Positions 42,311 through 45,354 of a DNA stretch of 45,354 nucleotides are shown here, piece after piece. How positions within the stretch are numbered: the stretch's first letter is position 1; every line of letters starts with the position of its first letter. The notes beneath the pieces were generated by a model that did not search any database, was not told the origin of the DNA, and was given only the letters and a program-made list of their open reading frames with translations. Origin of the DNA: Burkholderiales bacterium (lineage in GTDB: Bacteria; Pseudomonadota; Gammaproteobacteria; Burkholderiales; Burkholderiaceae_C); assembly GCA_017302655.1 (NCBI GenBank), contig JAFLDE010000023.1, positions 1-45,354 on the forward strand, in the 5' to 3' direction. A program made the translations under genes and the position numbers.

Positions 42311-42582
42311 CTAGGGCCTGTTAACACTACGGGAAGTCAGCGCGTTGCCATCCCAAAACGGCGCCAACGCGGCGCGAAACGAAGCTGGTGCGCGTGCACC
42401 AGCGAGGCTTCGCAACAAAGTGGGCGCCGTTTTTGGTGGCAACCCGGAGGGAAAGGGCCTGTTGGGCCGGGATCCTACGTTGCCCGGCTTGCCCAGGCGC
42501 GAGCCTGGGCAGCGCCGTGCGCCTTGGCTGCCGGCCCAACAGGCCCTTTCGCGTGGCTTCGCGTAGTGTTAACAGGCCCTAG
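42311..42582. mobile_element. 272-bp palindromic MITE-like element 2
   Basis: A 21-bp perfect inverted repeat (CTAGGGCCTGTTAACACTAC-G) bounds 42311-42331 and 42562-42582, both ending in CTAG. One internal arm pairs 42345-42365 with 42422-42442 and is capped by an 8-bp hairpin (42384-42391/42396-42403). The other pairs a perfect 20-bp stem 42451-42470/42531-42550, capped by a 9-bp hairpin (42490-42498/42503-42511). The inner stem again contains AGGGCCTGTT. No coding capacity. The right CTAG supplies the TAG stop of the gene at 42579. It is similar to element 1 in size and branching but not in sequence. Confidence 0.75.
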
Positions 42583-42908
42583 TCCTTCACCCAAGCACCG
42601 AGCCCGCCGGATTTGCGCGCCGACTTGCGTCGAGCGCGCAGCACGGCCTCGAAGCCATCGCGGCCGCCGTTCAGCACCGCCGTGAGCAATCCCGCCACAT
42701 CCTCGCGGCTCAAGTCGTCGAGGTCATGGCGGCACTGCTTGACCGCAGCAGCCAGGATCTCGCGCGGCAGGCCCTGATGGGAGGCCACCAGCAGCAGCAG
42801 CGCAGCAAACAAGTCGGGCTGGTGCTGGCAGATAAATTGGATGCGCGGCACGACCTCGGCAGGCGTGCCGTGCCGGCCGGGAAGCAGCCAACTCAGGTCT
42901 TCATGCAT
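42579..42908 (-). CDS. Small helical protein, unknown
   Basis: 109 residues from MHEDLSWLLPG: mostly helical, with FICQHQPDLFAALLLLVASHQG, then KQCRHDLDDLSREDVAGLLTAVLNGG and a very basic tail (RARRKSARKSGGLGAWVKD). Family not recognised. The last codon and TAG lie at the edge of element 2, so the original C-terminus may have been altered by the insertion. An in-frame ATG at 42926 is less likely. Divergent from the response regulator gene. Confidence 0.6.
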   Translation of the reverse strand: MHEDLSWLLPGRHGTPAEVVPRIQFICQHQPDLFAALLLLVASHQGLPREILAAAVKQCRHDLDDLSREDVAGLLTAVLNGGRDGFEAVLRARRKSARKSGGLGAWVKD

Positions 42909-43008
42909 GGTAGTTCGGGGACCCACAGGTCACTCGTCGGGAACATGTTCGCAAGGGCAGCATGGCAACTCCCGTTACGCTCTCGGCGCATCCCTGAAGG
43001 TTCCAAGC

Positions 43009-43689
43009 ATGCTGCCACAACGACTGGCTCTTATCGACGACGACGCCGAATACGGCCACTACCTCGCCGCCTATCTGCGTGGCCACGGTCTGGATGTCAG
43101 CCACTACGTCAGTGCGGAAGCCCTGCTGCGCGACCCGGACGCGCTCACGCACGAGTTCTATGTCGTCGACCTCATGCTGCCGGGACTCGACGGCCTGGCG
43201 CTGATTGAGCGCATCCGGCGTCAGTCGCGCTCGGGCGTGCTCGTGGTGTCGGGCAAGCTCTCTTCCTCGGTGTTCGCCGAGGTGGTGAACGCGGGGGCCG
43301 ACATGTACCTGGCCAAGCCGGTCCAGTTCGAGCAGGTGTTGCTGGCCGTGCGGGCCGTGCACCGGCGCAGTGTGCAGCTGCCCGATGCCCCTTGGCAGTT
43401 CGAGCGCACCGCGCGCGAGCTGGTGGCGCCGGATGGCGCCCGCGTCGGCCTGTCGGACGTCGACCTGCTAGTGCTCGACGCATTCGTCCTTGCCGGCGGC
43501 GCCGTCGTGCCGCGCGAGGCCTTGCTGGAGCGACTTGGTCGGCGCCCCGATGAGAACGGCCCCGACCCTCTCAACGCCACCATTTTCCGCCTGCGCCGCC
43601 GCATCGAAAGGGCCACGCCCCTGCCCGTGCCGGTGCAAAGCCGGTCGCGCCAGGGCTACTGCTTCAGCGCACCTTTGCGCGTGGTCTAG
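43009..43689 (+). CDS. OmpR-family response regulator
   Basis: 226 residues: a receiver domain with the acidic pocket (LIDDD, residues 8-12), phospho-acceptor Asp 54 in YVVDLMLPGLDG and Lys 103 in LAKPV, followed by a winged-helix DNA-binding domain (PLNATIFRLRRRIER, QSRSRQGYCF). Start at MLPQRLALIDDD. It converges on the histidine kinase gene: the two stop codons are both TAG and share one CTAG at 43686-43689. Likely cognate pair; target genes unknown. Confidence 0.92.
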   Translation: MLPQRLALIDDDAEYGHYLAAYLRGHGLDVSHYVSAEALLRDPDALTHEFYVVDLMLPGLDGLALIERIRRQSRSGVLVVSGKLSSSVFAEVVNAGADMYLAKPVQFEQVLLAVRAVHRRSVQLPDAPWQFERTARELVAPDGARVGLSDVDLLVLDAFVLAGGAVVPREALLERLGRRPDENGPDPLNATIFRLRRRIERATPLPVPVQSRSRQGYCFSAPLRVV

Positions 43690-45194
43690 ATCGGCAGTTG
43701 CAGGCGCATCGCCGTGCCACTCGGTCCGGTGCTCAGCAGCAAGGCTTGGCCATGCATCCGCTCCATGGCCGCTCGGGCGATGTAGAGGCCCAGCCCGTGG
43801 CTGCGCCGCCCGGCCGAAGCGCGGCCTCGTGCGCCGCGCTGGAAGAGGCGGGGGAGCAGGGCAGCATCGATGCCCGGTCCGGCGTCGATGACATCCACGC
43901 AAACGCCCAGCGGTTCGTCGGAGTCCAGCACGCGCAGGCGCACCATGGCTCCCGAAGGTGACCAGGCCAGCGCGTTGAGCAGCAGGTTGCGCAGCGCCAG
44001 GCGAAACAGACCCAACTCGGCGCGCACGGTGCGTGTACCGGCCTCGAGTTGAAGCGCCACGCGCTCGCGTTCAGGGGGCGACAAGTCACCCAGCGCGATA
44101 CCCAGCAAGAGGTCCAGCTCCACATCCCCGATGACGGGCTCGCCCCGCCCACCCAGCAGTTCGGCAGCAGCCAGGTTGTTGTCCACATCAGCCTGCACCT
44201 GGCCCAGCACGCGTTGTGCGCGGTGCACGGCCTGAGCTTCCGCGCTGCCCTCTGCCAGCGCCGCCATCGCCCCTTGCAGCGCGGCCGACGCGTTGTTCAG
44301 CGGCTGGCGCACCTCGTGAGCCAGCACGCCCAGCATGTCGCTGCGTTCGTCCAGCAATTGGCGCAGGTCGCGCGCATGGGCCTGCAGTTGCAGACGCAGA
44401 GCCTGCTCGCGCTGCACCTCGCGCGCGGCCAAGCGCTGCTCGGTCACGTCTTCCAGCACTGCTTGGGCCAGTTCCGGGGTCTCCTTCGTGGCCGAAATCA
44501 GCAGCTCGACCAGGGTGTCGTCTTCGGCCGTCAGCGTGAGCAGCAGCCGCTCGACGCGGCCGTGGTCAAACAGCAGCGGCAGCAGCTGTTGCGACAGATC
44601 CTGGGCCGACTGCGGCGTGCACCAGTCGGCCAGCTGGACGCCCCGCGCCAGCTCCTCGCGTGTGCGCCCCAGGCGGCGCAGCAGGGCCGAGCTGGCCGCT
44701 TGCACGCGGCCTTGTGTGTCGAGCGCAAGCAGCAGTGCTGGAGACTCTTCGTAGAGCGCCCGCTGACGGCGCACCAGCAACTCCAGCGCCTGTTCGCGCT
44801 CGCGTTGCTGCGTGACTTCGCGGAAGGCGCCCAGCAGGCGCACGACGCGGCCCTGTTCGATGACGCCCTCGCCCAGCGCCTGCACCCAGATCAAACGCCC
44901 GCTGGCGGTGTGCATGGGCAACTCCAGCTCGAAGCGCGAACCGTCTCGCAGCGCCCGTTCGAAGGCCGGCACCAGCAAGGCCTGCGCTTCGGGTGGGTAG
45001 TGTTCGAAGGCTTCCTTGAGTGTGACCCGATGGCTGCCGGCTCGCTCATGGATGCGTGCCGTCTGTTCGCTCCAGTGCAAGCGCGCCGGCGGTCCGACCT
45101 CGTAATGCCATGCACCCACGCCGGCCAGGTGGGCCGCGTGAAGCAGTTGCAGCTCGGCGTTCGCGCGGGCAGGGGTTTCGTCGAGAGCGTTCAC
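43686..45194 (-). CDS. PAS-containing sensor histidine kinase
   Basis: 502 residues with no transmembrane segment, so cytoplasmic. Two PAS-type domains (AAHLAGVGAWHYEVGPP with FREVTQQREREQAL as its PAC end; ESPALLLALDTQGRVQAASSALLRRLG) lead to a HisKA domain with the phospho-accepting His in HEVRQPLNN and a catalytic domain (LLLNALAWSPSGA, DAGPGIDAALLPRLFQRG, GLGLYIARAAMERMHG). It overlaps the response regulator's stop codon tail-to-tail. The signal is probably intracellular. Confidence 0.92.
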   Translation of the reverse strand: MNALDETPARANAELQLLHAAHLAGVGAWHYEVGPPARLHWSEQTARIHERAGSHRVTLKEAFEHYPPEAQALLVPAFERALRDGSRFELELPMHTASGRLIWVQALGEGVIEQGRVVRLLGAFREVTQQREREQALELLVRRQRALYEESPALLLALDTQGRVQAASSALLRRLGRTREELARGVQLADWCTPQSAQDLSQQLLPLLFDHGRVERLLLTLTAEDDTLVELLISATKETPELAQAVLEDVTEQRLAAREVQREQALRLQLQAHARDLRQLLDERSDMLGVLAHEVRQPLNNASAALQGAMAALAEGSAEAQAVHRAQRVLGQVQADVDNNLAAAELLGGRGEPVIGDVELDLLLGIALGDLSPPERERVALQLEAGTRTVRAELGLFRLALRNLLLNALAWSPSGAMVRLRVLDSDEPLGVCVDVIDAGPGIDAALLPRLFQRGARGRASAGRRSHGLGLYIARAAMERMHGQALLLSTGPSGTAMRLQLPI

Positions 45195-45229
45195 CGCGGC
45201 ATTGTGGGTGTGCTCGCGCAGAATGGCTC

Positions 45230-45330
45230 ATGCGTGCCCTCCCGCAGCGCCTGCTGCTTCGCCGACTCTTCGACGCCGCCGTTGCCCGTGCGCAGCCGTC
45301 CGCCGTGCTCGCCGCGCACCTGCCGGCGCC
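45230..45330 (+). CDS. Probable glycerate 2-kinase, N-terminal fragment
   Basis: The visible start MRALPQRLLLRRLFDAAVAR, followed by a stretch ending HLPAP, matches the opening of MOFRL/TtuD-type glycerate 2-kinases (glycerate to 2-phosphoglycerate). Only about 33 codons are genuine: from 45331 the sequence is adapter, so later residues (DRKSVG) must not be used. Divergent from the histidine kinase gene. Confidence 0.55.
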
Positions 45331-45354
45331 AGATCGGAAGAGCGTCGGGTAGGG
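45331..45354. other. Illumina adapter read-through at contig end
   Basis: AGATCGGAAGAGCGTCGGGT plus AGGG matches the TruSeq universal adapter read-through sequence with one mismatch (G for T at 45348). It is at the very end of the window. It is not biological sequence. Confidence 0.95.

Overview
The window is a GC-rich piece of a betaproteobacterial chromosome, most likely order Burkholderiales. This rests on gene content (clade I-type nosZ, cytochrome cd1 nirS, cytochrome-c-dependent norCB, type III pantothenate kinase, pntAA/AB/B, the methylcrotonyl-CoA carboxylase and HMG-CoA lyase pair), on codon bias, and on MCPs with a DWETF-type tail. It is a contig end: the last 24 bases (45331-45354) match Illumina adapter read-through, so the final gene is cut artificially. 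The first gene is also partial.

Layout. 1-1020: the 3' end of a LuxR-type regulator and coaX, whose 3' end sits in a 37-bp tandem duplication. 1074-2816: a chemoreceptor. 2813-3090: a 278-bp palindromic, MITE-like element. 3194-19783: a denitrification island. It holds norCB, a nosZ-R-D-F-Y-L operon led by a small Cys-containing protein, a divergent lipoprotein cytochrome c with apbE/nosX, a periplasmic binding protein, and nirS-nirT-EB_dh-type cytochrome-cupredoxin. Together these could take nitrite to N2. No nitrate reductase, heme d1 synthesis genes or FNR/DNR-type regulator are visible. Three TTGA-N6-TCAA boxes sit upstream of norC, between the nosZ operon and the cytochrome gene, and upstream of nirS.

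19784-31602: housekeeping and metabolic genes. These are an esterase, pyrF, a pseudokinase-like membrane protein, fadD, two GNAT-type acyltransferases facing a polysaccharide deacetylase, the pnt transhydrogenase operon and a second chemoreceptor. 31616-36536: a same-strand cluster around an ECF42-type sigma factor with TPR-like tail. It contains a Nudix-YCII fusion, a VOC/PhnB-like gene broken by an in-frame TAA, a DUF1801 protein, two further YCII proteins, an AHSA1/SRPBCC protein and an intact VOC/PhnB protein. 36562-42298: an unknown membrane-anchored protein, a 57-residue gene ending in a strong terminator, an orphan cysC, a DUF4126 membrane protein, and the leucine-catabolism pair mccA/liuD and mvaB/liuE. 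42311-42582: a second palindromic element of similar size and fold. 42579-45330: a small unknown gene, a convergent response regulator and histidine kinase pair, and the start of a probable glycerate 2-kinase.

The most unusual signals are the two CTAG-bounded palindromic elements, whose ends abut or supply TAG stop codons; the ECF42/YCII island with its fusion and broken member; a NosZ with a Tat signal and lipobox-like cysteine next to a lipoprotein cytochrome c; and the CX3CH heme-type motif in the nir operon cytochrome.
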